Origin: a bacterium
GTDB lineage: Bacteria > 4484-113 > JAFGCY01
Direction of reading: 5' to 3'
DNA length: 64,000 nt
NCBI GenBank assembly: GCA_020849855.1
Contig: JADZFO010000023.1
Coordinates: forward strand, 1 to 64,000
Both the position numbers and the translations under genes were made by a program. Numbering within the stretch: the stretch's first letter is position 1; each line of letters starts with the position of its first letter. The notes beneath the pieces were generated by a model, which made no database searches, was not told the DNA's origin, and saw only the letters and a program-made list of their open reading frames with translations. Shown here piece by piece: positions 1-10,664 of the stretch.

Positions 1-102
1 AGCCGCCAGCGTGATTCGATCCTGCCCCAGTGGCTGAAGTACTACAATGAAGAGCGTAGCCACAGCGGAATCGGGCATAAAGCCCCAATCTCAAGACTGT
101 AA
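1..102 (+). CDS. IS481-type transposase, C-terminal end (partial)
   Basis: Reading from base 1 gives 33 residues and a TAA stop. The piece contains WLKYYNEERSHSGIG and ends APISRL, which matches the last part of the DDE integrase core of IS481-family transposases, where the usual form is W-x-x-Y-Y-N-x-x-R-x-H-S-x-x-G-x-x-x-P-I-S-R-L. The catalytic residues lie left of the window, so activity cannot be judged. The family assignment comes from this short tail only. Confidence 0.6.
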   Translation, partial: SRQRDSILPQWLKYYNEERSHSGIGHKAPISRL

Positions 103-129
103 ACAGGCTCCTGCAACTCGACACCTACA
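99..129. mobile_element. Probable terminal inverted repeat of the IS481-type element
   Basis: The stretch starts at the transposase stop and ends in CGACACCTACA. Read on the other strand it begins TGTAGGTGTCGAGTTGCAGG, which has the 5'-TGT end and the general look of IS481-family ends as I remember them. The partner repeat is outside the window, so the exact border and target duplication cannot be seen. Confidence 0.45.
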
Positions 130-185
130 GAAGTGGCGCCTGTCCCTGCAGAGGATGAGCCGCAGCCAGTCGGCTTGCTGGCAGG

Positions 186-1847
<1,662 letters not shown>

Positions 1848-1987
1848 GGCAGTCCTCCGGCCAGAGCTTAACAGAAACAGCTTCAGACCCGGCGGCCGGG
1901 CTCTGGTTGCCAGCAGCCTTTAAGGCGGCCTGCTGTTAGGATATTGCTGTGGCGGTCCGGGCTGAAGGACCGCGCGGGGAGCTCAGC

Positions 1988-4669
1988 ATGTTCTTGTTCA
2001 AGCGCGCCGCAGCCCTGGCGGCCCTGCTCCTGATATCCAGCTCGGTTCTGGCCGCCTGCTCCGGTGACTCTGCCGGCAGTCCTGCCTCCCCGGCGGCAGA
2101 CCCGGATGGGCCGCAGATCCGGCGCAGCGACATCCCATCGCCCTTTGCGGCGCTGAAGAGCGCAGCTCCCCTGGCCGCGCAGGCCGCGCCGCGCCTGAAG
2201 CTGCCGGCCCCGCAGGCGCTGCTGGAGGGCCAGCGCGGCAGCAGCTTCACCCTGGCGGAGGGGCTGCGCAGCGGCGCGCAGTTTGACGCCCTGCTGCCAA
2301 ACAACCTGGTGAGCGGCACCGGCAACAACGGTATCTATCAGCCGGCCATGGCCAGTGGCGACAGCGGCCTGGACGAACTGGCCTATGCGGTCTACAACTT
2401 CACACTGCCGGCCTATGAGAACCGCTTTGTGGATATCACTGCGGACTGGGCCACGGCCCCGGCCGCGGGCAGCGCATACCTGGCCATCGGCAACTTTGAC
2501 AGCGGACGCTGGGATTTCTATGCCGAGCCGGGGCAGGATGCACTCAACTTCCCGGACTTCAATCCCTATATCAGCGCTGCGGACAAGTGCCTGATTGTGG
2601 TTATCTGCTCCGCCGCCCCGGGCGCGTCGCTGCGTGAGCTGCAGGTCTACACGCCGCAGCCGCCGGAGGCCAGCCTGCAGTCTGACGTCCAGGACGGAGT
2701 GGCGCCGCTGAGCGTCTTTTTTGACGCCAGCGCCAGCCTGGACCCTGACGGCTCACTCGCCTCCTTCAGCTGGGACTTCGACGGCGACGGCGAGTACAAC
2801 AGCAGCCCTGATGAGCTGCTGGCGGAAGGCCAGAGCACGTACTCGATGCTCTACGGCAGCTCCGGCGGCTTTGAAGCCAGCGTGCGGGTATGCGACAACG
2901 ACGGCCTGACTGACAGCGCCAGCCTGATCATCAATGTGGGCCTTGGCCCCAACAGCGACCCGGTGGCCCTGCTGGACGCAGAGCCAATGCAGGGCGATGC
3001 GCCGCTGGAGGTGCAGTTTGACGCCAGCGCGTCCTCCGACCCTGACGGCAGCCTGGTGGACTTTGAGTGGGACTTCGATGGTGATGCCGCCTTCAATGAA
3101 GCGGATAACGGCGAGGCAGCGGCCCGGGGCAACGCCCAGCCGCCGGCCGTGACTTACGTCGACGCAGGGAACTACAGCCCGCAGGTGCGGGTGACGGATA
3201 ACGGCGGGGCGATGGACAGCGCGGGCGCGGAGATCCAGGTCAGCACACCCGGCGCCGTGACCGCAGTGCTGCAGGCGGACCTGACGGAGGGCGATGCGCC
3301 GCTGGGCGTGAACTTCGACGGCAGCAACTCGCTGGGGGCGATCACGGACTACGAGTGGGATTTCGACGGTGATGGCGTCTTCAATGAGGCCGGCGCGGAA
3401 GCCGCCGCGCAGGGGGTCGCGACCCCGGCGGAGCAGAACTACAGTCCCAGCGAGCAGACCGTCAGCCTGCGGGTCAGCGATGGGATTGGAAACGAGGATA
3501 CCGACAGTCTTCAGATCACCGCCCACGGCTGGCTCGTCATTGAGCTGGCGGAAACTGGTGTCTATCCCTCTGTTGCAGTGATCAACGGCCACCCCGCGGT
3601 CTGTTACCACAACTGGGACCCTCTGGGGACCTGCCGCTATCAGTACTCAAACAGTTTGCACGGCTCCAATGCAGCAGACTGGACAGCCCCGGTCTCGGTT
3701 GAAAGCGCAGTCGTTGCCAGCGGCTGGCAGAGCAGCCTGTTTGAAGCCAGCGGCGCGCCTGCGATTGCCTACTTCAGCACCGGAACGGGTCAGGTGTACT
3801 ACGAGCGCGCCCTCAGCGCCACGGGTGGGAATGGAGCAGACTGGGCATCGGCCTCGATCCTGATTGGCGCGGGCGGTATTAGTTACTATGGCTTTGATGC
3901 TGAGATGGTCAATGGCAATCCGGCCATTGCCTGGTACCGCGAAGGCGGCGGTTCGGAGCTGCGTTATGCCCGCGCAAGCAACAGCACTGGCGCGGCGGCA
4001 GGCGACTGGAGCGGCGGCACACTGATCAGCATTGCGACTTCCGGTGCGGCTGGAATGGGTAAGTTCCTCTCCATGGCCACAATCGGCGGCACACCGGCGG
4101 TCAGCTTCCTGGATGCTACCAGCGGCAACGTCCTTAAGTATGCCCACTCATCCTCCAGCAGCGGCGGCAGCCAGGCCGACTGGCTGATAACCACCGTGGC
4201 TGGCACCGTCCTGGAGAGCAGCGCGCTTATGGAGATAGACGGCGCGCCTGCCATTGCCTATGCGGTGCAGAACAGCGGAACCTACTATCGGCGCGCAGCC
4301 ACATCCTCCGGCGACCAGCAGTCGGACTGGGACAACGGCAGCTTTATCAACCTGCAGATATCCAGCCCCTTTGGGAACGGGCTGGATATGGACATCGTCA
4401 ATGGGCATCCAGCGGTACTTGTGCATCGCACAGGCAACCCCTACCAGCTGCGCTATGCCGAGGCAGCGAATGCTGACGGCAGCACGGATGGGGATTGGAG
4501 CGGGGGCATAAACGAGATTGCCGACAGCGCGCCCTCGTCCACCGGCGAGTGGATGGAAATGGCTGTGCTACCGGGCGGACAGGTCTGCTTCGTGGGCCGG
4601 GGCTGGACGGAGCAGATTGACCAGACCACCTTTGTTGAGCATCCCATTCGCTATGGTGTGAAGTTCTAG
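1988..4669 (+). CDS. Lipoprotein with three PKD domains and a C-terminal repeat array
   Basis: 893 residues from the ATG at 1988, chosen over an upstream in-frame start because it begins a clear signal peptide with lipobox LAAC. Residues ~105-220 carry the shared N-terminal region (motif FDSGRWDF). Residues ~225-510 hold three PKD domains, each with a W-D-F-D-G-D-G/A strand. From ~530 to the end there are about six repeats of ~50 residues of the form G-x-P-A-I/V-x-Y ... Y-x-R/H-A ... D-W, probably blades of a propeller. No catalytic domain is seen. A role in adhesion or surface display is inference. Confidence 0.75.
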   Translation: MFLFKRAAALAALLLISSSVLAACSGDSAGSPASPAADPDGPQIRRSDIPSPFAALKSAAPLAAQAAPRLKLPAPQALLEGQRGSSFTLAEGLRSGAQFDALLPNNLVSGTGNNGIYQPAMASGDSGLDELAYAVYNFTLPAYENRFVDITADWATAPAAGSAYLAIGNFDSGRWDFYAEPGQDALNFPDFNPYISAADKCLIVVICSAAPGASLRELQVYTPQPPEASLQSDVQDGVAPLSVFFDASASLDPDGSLASFSWDFDGDGEYNSSPDELLAEGQSTYSMLYGSSGGFEASVRVCDNDGLTDSASLIINVGLGPNSDPVALLDAEPMQGDAPLEVQFDASASSDPDGSLVDFEWDFDGDAAFNEADNGEAAARGNAQPPAVTYVDAGNYSPQVRVTDNGGAMDSAGAEIQVSTPGAVTAVLQADLTEGDAPLGVNFDGSNSLGAITDYEWDFDGDGVFNEAGAEAAAQGVATPAEQNYSPSEQTVSLRVSDGIGNEDTDSLQITAHGWLVIELAETGVYPSVAVINGHPAVCYHNWDPLGTCRYQYSNSLHGSNAADWTAPVSVESAVVASGWQSSLFEASGAPAIAYFSTGTGQVYYERALSATGGNGADWASASILIGAGGISYYGFDAEMVNGNPAIAWYREGGGSELRYARASNSTGAAAGDWSGGTLISIATSGAAGMGKFLSMATIGGTPAVSFLDATSGNVLKYAHSSSSSGGSQADWLITTVAGTVLESSALMEIDGAPAIAYAVQNSGTYYRRAATSSGDQQSDWDNGSFINLQISSPFGNGLDMDIVNGHPAVLVHRTGNPYQLRYAEAANADGSTDGDWSGGINEIADSAPSSTGEWMEMAVLPGGQVCFVGRGWTEQIDQTTFVEHPIRYGVKF

Positions 4670-4834
4670 GAGCTGGACTCTTCAGTGCCCGGCGTGTCCA
4701 GCGCTGCGGTTGGGATGCGCCCGCAGGCAGAGGACAAAGCCAGTCGGGTCGGCGCCGTAAACAGGGTCAAGGCGGGCCAGCCGGGCAGCTTGCGCCCTTC
4801 TGCATGCAGATCAAAGGAACCTCTGTCGGGGCAG

Positions 4835-5941
4835 CTAATCCAGCTTGAACTGCTCACCGAGGAAGTACTTGCGGGCCATCGCGTTGGCCGCCACTTCCTG
4901 CGGCGTGCCTTCCACCAGCACTTCGCCGTCCATCATGATGTAGGCGCGGTCGCAGATGGACAGGGTCTCGCGCACGTTGTGGTCGGTGATCAGCACGCCG
5001 AGGCCCTTGTCGCGCAGGCTGGCGATGACTTCCTTGAGGCTCTCGATGGTCACCGGGTCGATGCCGGTGAAGGGCTCGTCGAGCATGATGAAGTCGGGGT
5101 TCGTCGCCAGGGCGCGGGCGACCTCGCAGCGGCGGCGCTCACCGCCGGAGAGCACATAGCCCTTGTACTTGCGGATGTGGTCGATGTTGAACTCTTTGAG
5201 CAGGGGCTCCAGCATGGCGCGCTGTTCGCGCTCTGAGCGGCCGATGGCCTCCCAGACCAAAAGGATGTTTTCCTCAACGGAGAGCTTCTTAAAGACGGAG
5301 CTTTCCTGGGCCAGATAGCCGATGCCAAGGCGCGCGCGCTTGTAGATCGGCAGGCGGGTGATGTCCTCGCCATCCAGCAGGATCTTACCCGCGTTGGGCG
5401 TGACGAGGCCGATCATCATATAGAAGCTGGTGGTCTTGCCGGCGCCGTTGGGGCCCAGCATGCCGACGATCTCGCCGGTGCGCACGCGGATATCGACGTT
5501 GTTGACCACGTTGCGGCCGCGGTAGGTTTTGACCAGGCCGCGGGCCTGCAGGGTCTTGACGATGCCCTTCTTGCGGCCCAGGGCGGCGTCGAGGCCGGAG
5601 AGGTGCTCATGGGAGTCGCCAGCGGCCTTGCCCTTGCCGCGGCGCCGATCCGGCTTCGCGGGCGCGGGCTTCGACGGCGCGGCCGCAGGCGTTTCTGCGG
5701 CGGGGGGGCTGTCCGGGTTAGCGCTATCAGGGGCGGCGTTATCAGGGGCGGCACTCTCAGCGGCCGCCGGGCCAGCCTCCGGCACAGCGCTATCCGCCGC
5801 CGGCCCGGATGCGAGCAGCTCAGCCGTCTGTGGCAGGCTGCCTTCCTCCGCGCCCTTGGCGCTTTCGATGTTCTCCAGCAGCTCACGCGCTGCCGCGGGC
5901 TTGGCACCCTTGCCGGGACTGTCTTTGCGCTTGAAGAACAT
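4835..5941 (-). CDS. lptB: LPS export ABC transporter ATP-binding protein LptB
   Basis: 368 residues. The last ~240 are an ABC ATPase with Walker A GPNGAGKTT, the LptB-typical YLAQESSVFKKL around the Q-loop, signature LSGGERRR, Walker B FIMLDEPF and the H-loop segment LITDHNVRETL. LptB powers LPS extraction from the inner membrane with LptF/G, so the cell should be diderm. The first ~125 residues are an unusual Ala/Pro/Ser-rich low-complexity extension; most LptB proteins start at the ATPase. No lptA, lptC, lptF or lptG lies nearby. The start has a GAAAGG ribosome-binding site and a TATAAT at 5976-5981. Confidence 0.92.
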   Translation of the reverse strand: MFFKRKDSPGKGAKPAAARELLENIESAKGAEEGSLPQTAELLASGPAADSAVPEAGPAAAESAAPDNAAPDSANPDSPPAAETPAAAPSKPAPAKPDRRRGKGKAAGDSHEHLSGLDAALGRKKGIVKTLQARGLVKTYRGRNVVNNVDIRVRTGEIVGMLGPNGAGKTTSFYMMIGLVTPNAGKILLDGEDITRLPIYKRARLGIGYLAQESSVFKKLSVEENILLVWEAIGRSEREQRAMLEPLLKEFNIDHIRKYKGYVLSGGERRRCEVARALATNPDFIMLDEPFTGIDPVTIESLKEVIASLRDKGLGVLITDHNVRETLSICDRAYIMMDGEVLVEGTPQEVAANAMARKYFLGEQFKLD

Positions 5942-5975
5942 CGCCTTTCAGACGCGGCACCGGGGCCGCGCATTC

Positions 5976-5981
5976 ATTATA
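5976..5981 (-). promoter_or_regulatory. -10 element of lptB
   Basis: Perfect TATAAT on the minus strand, 34 bases before the lptB ATG, giving a short leader with a GAAAGG ribosome-binding site. It is divergent from the carboxypeptidase promoter at 6081. Confidence 0.55.
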
Positions 5982-6080
5982 GGGCTGGGCCCGCGGGCGC
6001 CACTGCAGGGGCTAATTGAGATTTCGAATAAGCTCTGCGCGGCGGCCGTCGTTCAGTTGTCCATGTCAAGCCTGTCCTGC

Positions 6081-6086
6081 TACAAT
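6081..6086 (+). promoter_or_regulatory. Extended -10 element (TGCTACAAT) for a leaderless start
   Basis: TACAAT preceded by TGC ends six bases before GTG 6093. A weak -35 (TTGTCC) lies 18 bases upstream. Transcription from here would begin at or next to the start codon. Confidence 0.5.
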
Positions 6087-6092
6087 GCGGCC

Positions 6093-6890
6093 GTGAGCCG
6101 CGCTCTGCTGCGTTATCTCCTGCTGGCCCTGCTGCTGCTGGCCCTGCCGGCATTCGCCCAGGCCGCCCCCGGCGCCAGCTGCCGCTCATACCTGATTTAT
6201 GACTACACCGGTCAGCAGGTAGTGGCAGTGGAGAACCCCGACAACCGCCAGCCGGTGGCCTCGCTTTCCAAGCTGATGACGGCCATCCTGGCCTGCGAGA
6301 ACCTGCGCTTTGACGGCCGCTACCTGCTCAACGACGAGGAGCAGAAGGCCTTCAAGACCGACTCGCTGCGGGCGGACAAGATCCTGGAGCTGATGCTGGT
6401 GGCCTCGAACAACCTGGCCTGCAAGACCGTGGCGCGCATCGTGGCGGGGGACGAGTCCAGCTTTGCCCAGATGATGTCGGCCCGGGCCCGCGACTTCGGG
6501 ATGAACAACACGCGCTATGTGAACGCCAGCGGCCTGCCCGGCGAGGGCCAGTACTCCACCATGGAAGACATGCTGCGCCTGACCCTGGTGGCGCTGCAGT
6601 ACCCGCGCATCCGCGAGACCATGACCTGCCACGACTGCATCAAGTGCGGCGGGCAGGACTTCAAGCCGACGCTGGGCGAACTGTATGCCCGCCACCCCGG
6701 CCTGATAGGCGGCAAGACCGGCTATACCAAGGCGGCGGGGCGCTGCCTGGTGCTGCTTTACAACTCCCACGGCCGCGACTATATCGTGATCACCTTCGGC
6801 TCCAGCGGCGTCAAGGCCAGCTTCAAGGACGCCGAAACCCTGCTCAAGTACCACGGCCTCTACGACGGCCCGGTGGGCGAGTGGAAGTAG
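6093..6890 (+). CDS. D-alanyl-D-alanine carboxypeptidase (peptidase S11)
   Basis: 265 residues. The three motifs of serine D,D-peptidases are present: SLSK (S-x-x-K) near residue 50, SNN (S-x-N) near 107 and KTG near 210. An N-terminal signal peptide (L-rich, ending AFAQA-A) sends it to the periplasm, where this family trims the terminal D-Ala of peptidoglycan stems. Start: GTG 6093 begins the signal peptide directly; the in-frame ATG at 6063 is upstream of the -10 hexamer and so unlikely. The C-terminal anchoring domain of the larger DacA-type proteins is absent, so it is a short, probably soluble form. It is monocistronic. Confidence 0.87.
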   Translation: MSRALLRYLLLALLLLALPAFAQAAPGASCRSYLIYDYTGQQVVAVENPDNRQPVASLSKLMTAILACENLRFDGRYLLNDEEQKAFKTDSLRADKILELMLVASNNLACKTVARIVAGDESSFAQMMSARARDFGMNNTRYVNASGLPGEGQYSTMEDMLRLTLVALQYPRIRETMTCHDCIKCGGQDFKPTLGELYARHPGLIGGKTGYTKAAGRCLVLLYNSHGRDYIVITFGSSGVKASFKDAETLLKYHGLYDGPVGEWK

Positions 6891-6958
6891 GGTAGCGCCG
6901 GCATTCTGCCGGCGGGAAAGGCAGAAGGCGCAAAGCTCAAAGCGCAGGGTTTAAGTAG

Positions 6959-7150
6959 GGGCGCACAGAGTGCGCCCATGCAATAAGAGCGGGCCGAACA
7001 TGTTCGGCCTCTACACCAAGAGCCGGGCGCACGCCGTGCGCCCCTACCTCAATGAGCCGGGCGCACGCCGTGCGCCCCGACCTCAATGACCCGGGCGCAC
7101 GCTGTGCGCCCCTACCTGAATGAACCGGGCTCACGCTATGCGCCCCTACA
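6959..7150. repeat. REP-like palindrome array with a 34-bp period
   Basis: The array starts with two separate perfect palindromes: GGGCGCAC-AGA-GTGCGCCC at 6959-6977 and GGCCGAACATGTTCGGCC at 6992-7009. From 7021 a 34-bp unit is repeated almost four times. Each unit has the 19-bp core GGGCGCACGCCGTGCGCCC (7025, 7059, 7093, and a decayed copy at 7127) followed by CTACCTCAATGA or similar. The TAG stop of the peptidase gene lies inside the last unit. The copies carry no unique spacers, so this is not CRISPR. Repeats like this are usually spread between genes, sometimes by REP-associated transposases; none is seen here. Confidence 0.8.
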
Positions 7151-9929
7151 GCAGCAGTGTCCCCGCCGCCACGGTCACAAAGTTGTCGGGCTTGAAGAGC
7201 CGCGCGGCCGCTGCATTGACTTCCTCCAGGCTGACCGAGCGGATCAGGTCGGGGTAGCGCAGGATGTAGTCCACGCCGCGCTCGAGGTACAGCGAGTCGG
7301 TCAGCACCGCCGCCACCGCGCCGTTGGTGGACAGGCGCACCGGGAAATTGCCGGTCAGGTAGTTCTTCGCCAGCTCCAGCTCTTCCTCTTTTACCCCTTC
7401 ACCGGCATAGCGCGCCATCTCCTCCATTGTGGCGGCGATGGCCGCTTCCATCTTCTGGGGGCTGACCTGGGCCGAGACCCAGACCGGCCCGCTGGCCCGT
7501 CCGGCGGTGACCCGGCTGTATGAACCGTAGGTCAGGCCGTCCTTGATCCGCAGGCGCTCGTTGAGGCGGCTGTAGAAGTCCCCGCCGAAGATGAAGCTGC
7601 AGATGAAAGCGGCGGTCCAGCCCGGCTCCAGCTTGCTCATCCCCGGCGCCAGCATGGCGATGGAGAGGTTGCTCTTGTCCTTCATCGCGATGTTCTGGCG
7701 GAAGCCCGGCTGCAGGCGGTAGTCCGCCCCGGCGCTGATCAGCGCGCTGCGGTCACGGTCCCGGGCCTGCCAGGCGCCCAGGCGCTGGCTGGCCAGTTCC
7801 AGGGCCTGCCGGGGCTCGATGTCGCCCACAATGCTGATGATCGCGCCGCCGGGCTCGATGTTGCTGCTGTACCAGTCGCGCAGCTCGGCGCGGGTAATGG
7901 CTTTCGCGGAATCGATGTCGCCCTCGACCCGGCCACTGAAGGGCGAGCCGGGGCCATAGATGGCCTCGCGGGCGGCAGTGAAGGCCTGGTCGGAGGTATC
8001 GTCCAGGCTGTCCAGCAGGTCGGTGACGATCTGCTGGCGGCTCTTCTCGACCTCGTCCTCGGGGAAGGTCGAGCGCAGAAGCTGCTCCGCCAGTACGTCC
8101 AGCAGCAGGGTGAAGTCTTCAGCCAGGCTCTTGCCGCCGAAGGTCAGGCTTTCGCGCCCGAGGCTGTAGTTCAGGCTGATGCCGTTGTCTTCCAGCATGC
8201 CCGCCAGCGCGAACTTGTCATAGTGCTGGCTGCCGCTTTGCAGCATTTCCTCGACAAAGCTGCCCAGACCGGGGCGGCCGGGGGGGTCGTCGATGCGGCC
8301 GCAGCGCAGCAGGCCGTGCAGGCAGACAGTCGGGTTGCTGTGGTTGGGGCGCACGGCCAGGGTGATGCCGTTATCCAGCTTGAACAGGCTGGCATAGTCG
8401 CCGGATTCAAAGGAGGCGCTGGCCGCAGTGGCCCCGGCTGCCGGGGATCCGGCGGCTGAATGCCCCGGCGCAGGGCGCAGGGGCAGCCGGGGGGCAGCGC
8501 CATCGCGGTAGTGCGGGGGCTGCGGCGGGCCCAGCTCGCCGGCCTCGTCGTCAGTGTCAAAGCGCGAGAGCTCTTCGGCCTCGTCAAGGTCGATGTCCTC
8601 GTCGTCGTCGCCGCTTTGGCCGCCCTCGCCGGGAGGCAGGGCGTTATAGATGCCCACGGTGCGGTTGTCGCTGCTCAGGTACTCCGCCGCGACGCGCATC
8701 ACGTCCTCCGCGCTGACAGCCTCAATCCCGGGCAGATACTTGTCCAGCTCGCGCCAGGAGCTCATCAGCTCAAAGTCCACCAGGGCCGAGGCCTCCGCCT
8801 GCAGGCTGTCGTGGTCATAGACAAAGCTGACCCGGGCTTGCTTGCGCGCACGCTTCAGCTCATCCTGGCTGGGGCCTTCATTCTTCAGGCGCTCGATCTC
8901 AAGGTAGATCAGCTGCTCGGCCGCCTCGGGGCTCTGGCCCTGGTTGAGCATGGCGCTGGCGAAGAAGAGGTAGGGGTCCTGATAGCCGAAGTTGGAGGCC
9001 CAGGCGGCGGCCTCGCCGCACATGTTGCTGTCGACGAGAACTTTGTAAAGGCGGCTGGTGCGGCCGGAGCCAAGGATGTTGCCCAGCACCACCAGGGCAT
9101 AGGCGTCGGGATGGCTGGCCGGCGGGATATGCCAGGCGCAGAGCACATAGTCCAGCTGCCCGGCGCGGCGGATAACAAAGCGGCGCTCGCCAAGCTGCTG
9201 TGGCTCGCTGGTCAGGCGCGGGCGCTGATAGCCGGAGGCCGGGATGGCGCCGAACCAGTGGCGGATGCGGCCCAGCAGCTGCTCGGGCTCGAAGTCGCCG
9301 ACCGCGACGATGAAGGCGTTGTCGGGGTGATAGAAGCGGTTGTAGTACTCCAGCAGCACATCCGGGCTGACGGCCTCGACGTCGTCCTTATAGCCAATGG
9401 TGGGGATGCGGTAAGGGTGGGCCACGAAGGCCATGGAGTTCAGCTCTTCATAAAGCAGGGTGAAGGGCGAGTCGTCGCGCTGGTCCAGCTCGTTGCGTAC
9501 GACGGTGATCTCGCTGGCCAGGTCGTCTGGCGTGCAGGCGATGCCACGCATGCGGTCGGACTCGAGCTCCAGGGCGACATCAATCTGGTCGGCGGCGATG
9601 GTTTCGTAGTAAACCGTCTGGTCCAGCCAGGTATAGGCGTTGTTGTCGGAGCCCACGCGCTTGAGCCGGCGGTCGAACTCGCCGAGGGCGAACTTGTGGG
9701 TGGTCTTGAACATCATGTGCTCAAGCAGGTGGCTGAGGCCAGTGATGCCCGGGCGCTCGAACTTGGAGCCCACGCGGTAGGCCACGTTGAAGTTGATCAC
9801 CGGGGCGGTGCGGTTGACCTTGAGCAGCACCAGCAGGCCGTTATCAAGGCGGTACTCATGGACGCTGTCGGTGTAGGTGCTGTGGTGGGCTGCGCCGGCG
9901 GCCGCGTTCATGGACGAGGCAGTGTTCAT
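7146..9929 (-). CDS. M16 family zinc metallopeptidase (fused two-half form)
   Basis: 927 residues. The N-terminal half has the inverted zinc motif HLLEH (H-x-x-E-H) near residue 65 followed by the usual M16 fold sequence. The C-terminal half (from ~470) is a second M16 unit in which the metal site has become FVEEM, so it is the non-catalytic half as in pitrilysin-like fusions. An acidic linker rich in D/E (~445-465) joins them. Start: ATG 9929 has AAGGAA upstream; the longer in-frame reading is low-complexity. No signal peptide is evident. It probably degrades peptides or processes proteins; substrate unknown. Confidence 0.85.
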   Translation of the reverse strand: MNTASSMNAAAGAAHHSTYTDSVHEYRLDNGLLVLLKVNRTAPVINFNVAYRVGSKFERPGITGLSHLLEHMMFKTTHKFALGEFDRRLKRVGSDNNAYTWLDQTVYYETIAADQIDVALELESDRMRGIACTPDDLASEITVVRNELDQRDDSPFTLLYEELNSMAFVAHPYRIPTIGYKDDVEAVSPDVLLEYYNRFYHPDNAFIVAVGDFEPEQLLGRIRHWFGAIPASGYQRPRLTSEPQQLGERRFVIRRAGQLDYVLCAWHIPPASHPDAYALVVLGNILGSGRTSRLYKVLVDSNMCGEAAAWASNFGYQDPYLFFASAMLNQGQSPEAAEQLIYLEIERLKNEGPSQDELKRARKQARVSFVYDHDSLQAEASALVDFELMSSWRELDKYLPGIEAVSAEDVMRVAAEYLSSDNRTVGIYNALPPGEGGQSGDDDEDIDLDEAEELSRFDTDDEAGELGPPQPPHYRDGAAPRLPLRPAPGHSAAGSPAAGATAASASFESGDYASLFKLDNGITLAVRPNHSNPTVCLHGLLRCGRIDDPPGRPGLGSFVEEMLQSGSQHYDKFALAGMLEDNGISLNYSLGRESLTFGGKSLAEDFTLLLDVLAEQLLRSTFPEDEVEKSRQQIVTDLLDSLDDTSDQAFTAAREAIYGPGSPFSGRVEGDIDSAKAITRAELRDWYSSNIEPGGAIISIVGDIEPRQALELASQRLGAWQARDRDRSALISAGADYRLQPGFRQNIAMKDKSNLSIAMLAPGMSKLEPGWTAAFICSFIFGGDFYSRLNERLRIKDGLTYGSYSRVTAGRASGPVWVSAQVSPQKMEAAIAATMEEMARYAGEGVKEEELELAKNYLTGNFPVRLSTNGAVAAVLTDSLYLERGVDYILRYPDLIRSVSLEEVNAAAARLFKPDNFVTVAAGTLLL

Positions 9930-10003
9930 TAGTGTTCCTTGCTTTGGACAGCGGCCTGGGGCCGCTGCTAAAAAGCATAGCGCAGGCGGCGCAAAGGCCA
10001 TAC

Positions 10004-10009
10004 TAGAAT
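10004..10009 (+). promoter_or_regulatory. -10 element TAGAAT for a leaderless GTG start
   Basis: TAGAAT ends six bases before GTG 10016. No ribosome-binding site lies between. No convincing -35 is visible. Confidence 0.4.
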
Positions 10010-10015
10010 CTCTGC

Positions 10016-10603
10016 GTGCCCCAGCCCAGAAAAAAGGCCCTGCAGCAGCAGCGCGAGAAGGCGCCGCCCCCGGCCGCGCCAGCACCGGCTCAGTCGGTGG
10101 AGCAGCAGGCTGCGGCGGCAAAGCCCGCGGCTAAGGCTGCGCCACAGCCCGCGCTGAGCTGGAGCTACAACCCCTGGGTGGACTCCAGGGCGCGCGGCTG
10201 GAAGCGGCCACCGGTGGCCCTGGCCCTGCTGCTGCTGTGCTGCCTGATCGCCGCCTGGAGCCTGGCCGAGCGGCGGGTCTGGCAGGAGCTGCTGGCCTGG
10301 ACCAGTGTTGGCATGGCGATCTCGATGGCCATGTGCGCGGCGCTGTTCCTGCCGGTGCAGTACCGCCTGGACGAGAAGGGTGTGACGGTCAGCTTTCTGC
10401 TGGTGCCCAGCTTCCGGCCCTGGGAGCATTACAGGAACTATTACGTCCATGACACCGGCGTGCACCTGACCACCATGCCGCAGCCCAGCCCGCTGGATGC
10501 CTTCCGCGGGCATTTCATCCAGTATGGGGGCGGCGATGGCCGGCGCGAGAAGATTGAGCCGTACCTTGCCGCGCATATAAAGAAGGAAGCGCCGGCCGGC
10601 TAG
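10016..10603 (+). CDS. Membrane protein of unknown function
   Basis: 195 residues. The first ~60 are charged and Ala/Pro/Gln-rich, probably cytoplasmic and disordered. Two membrane segments follow (about 66-84 and 92-112), then a globular tail of ~80 residues with a YRLDEKGVTV stretch reminiscent of PH-like bacterial membrane domains. I do not recognise a family. The GTG start is supported by a TAGAAT six bases upstream. It is divergent from the M16 peptidase; 61 bases separate it from the next gene. Confidence 0.65.
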   Translation: MPQPRKKALQQQREKAPPPAAPAPAQSVEQQAAAAKPAAKAAPQPALSWSYNPWVDSRARGWKRPPVALALLLLCCLIAAWSLAERRVWQELLAWTSVGMAISMAMCAALFLPVQYRLDEKGVTVSFLLVPSFRPWEHYRNYYVHDTGVHLTTMPQPSPLDAFRGHFIQYGGGDGRREKIEPYLAAHIKKEAPAG

Positions 10604-10664
10604 TGGGCAGCGGATCCCGGTTTGCTGCTAGGATAAGAAGCATCCCCGAGGGGTAGGATTGACA

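Noticed and set aside
5529..6092. Upstream extension of the carboxypeptidase frame
   Set aside because: It would overlap lptB and place the signal peptide in the middle; the GTG at 6093 fits promoter and signal peptide.
7021..7150. CRISPR array
   Set aside because: The 34-bp units follow each other without unique spacers and each holds a palindrome: REP-like.
8460..9932. 490-codon plus-strand frame opposite the M16 peptidase
   Set aside because: Low-complexity antisense product without start site; the peptidase has the HxxEH motif.
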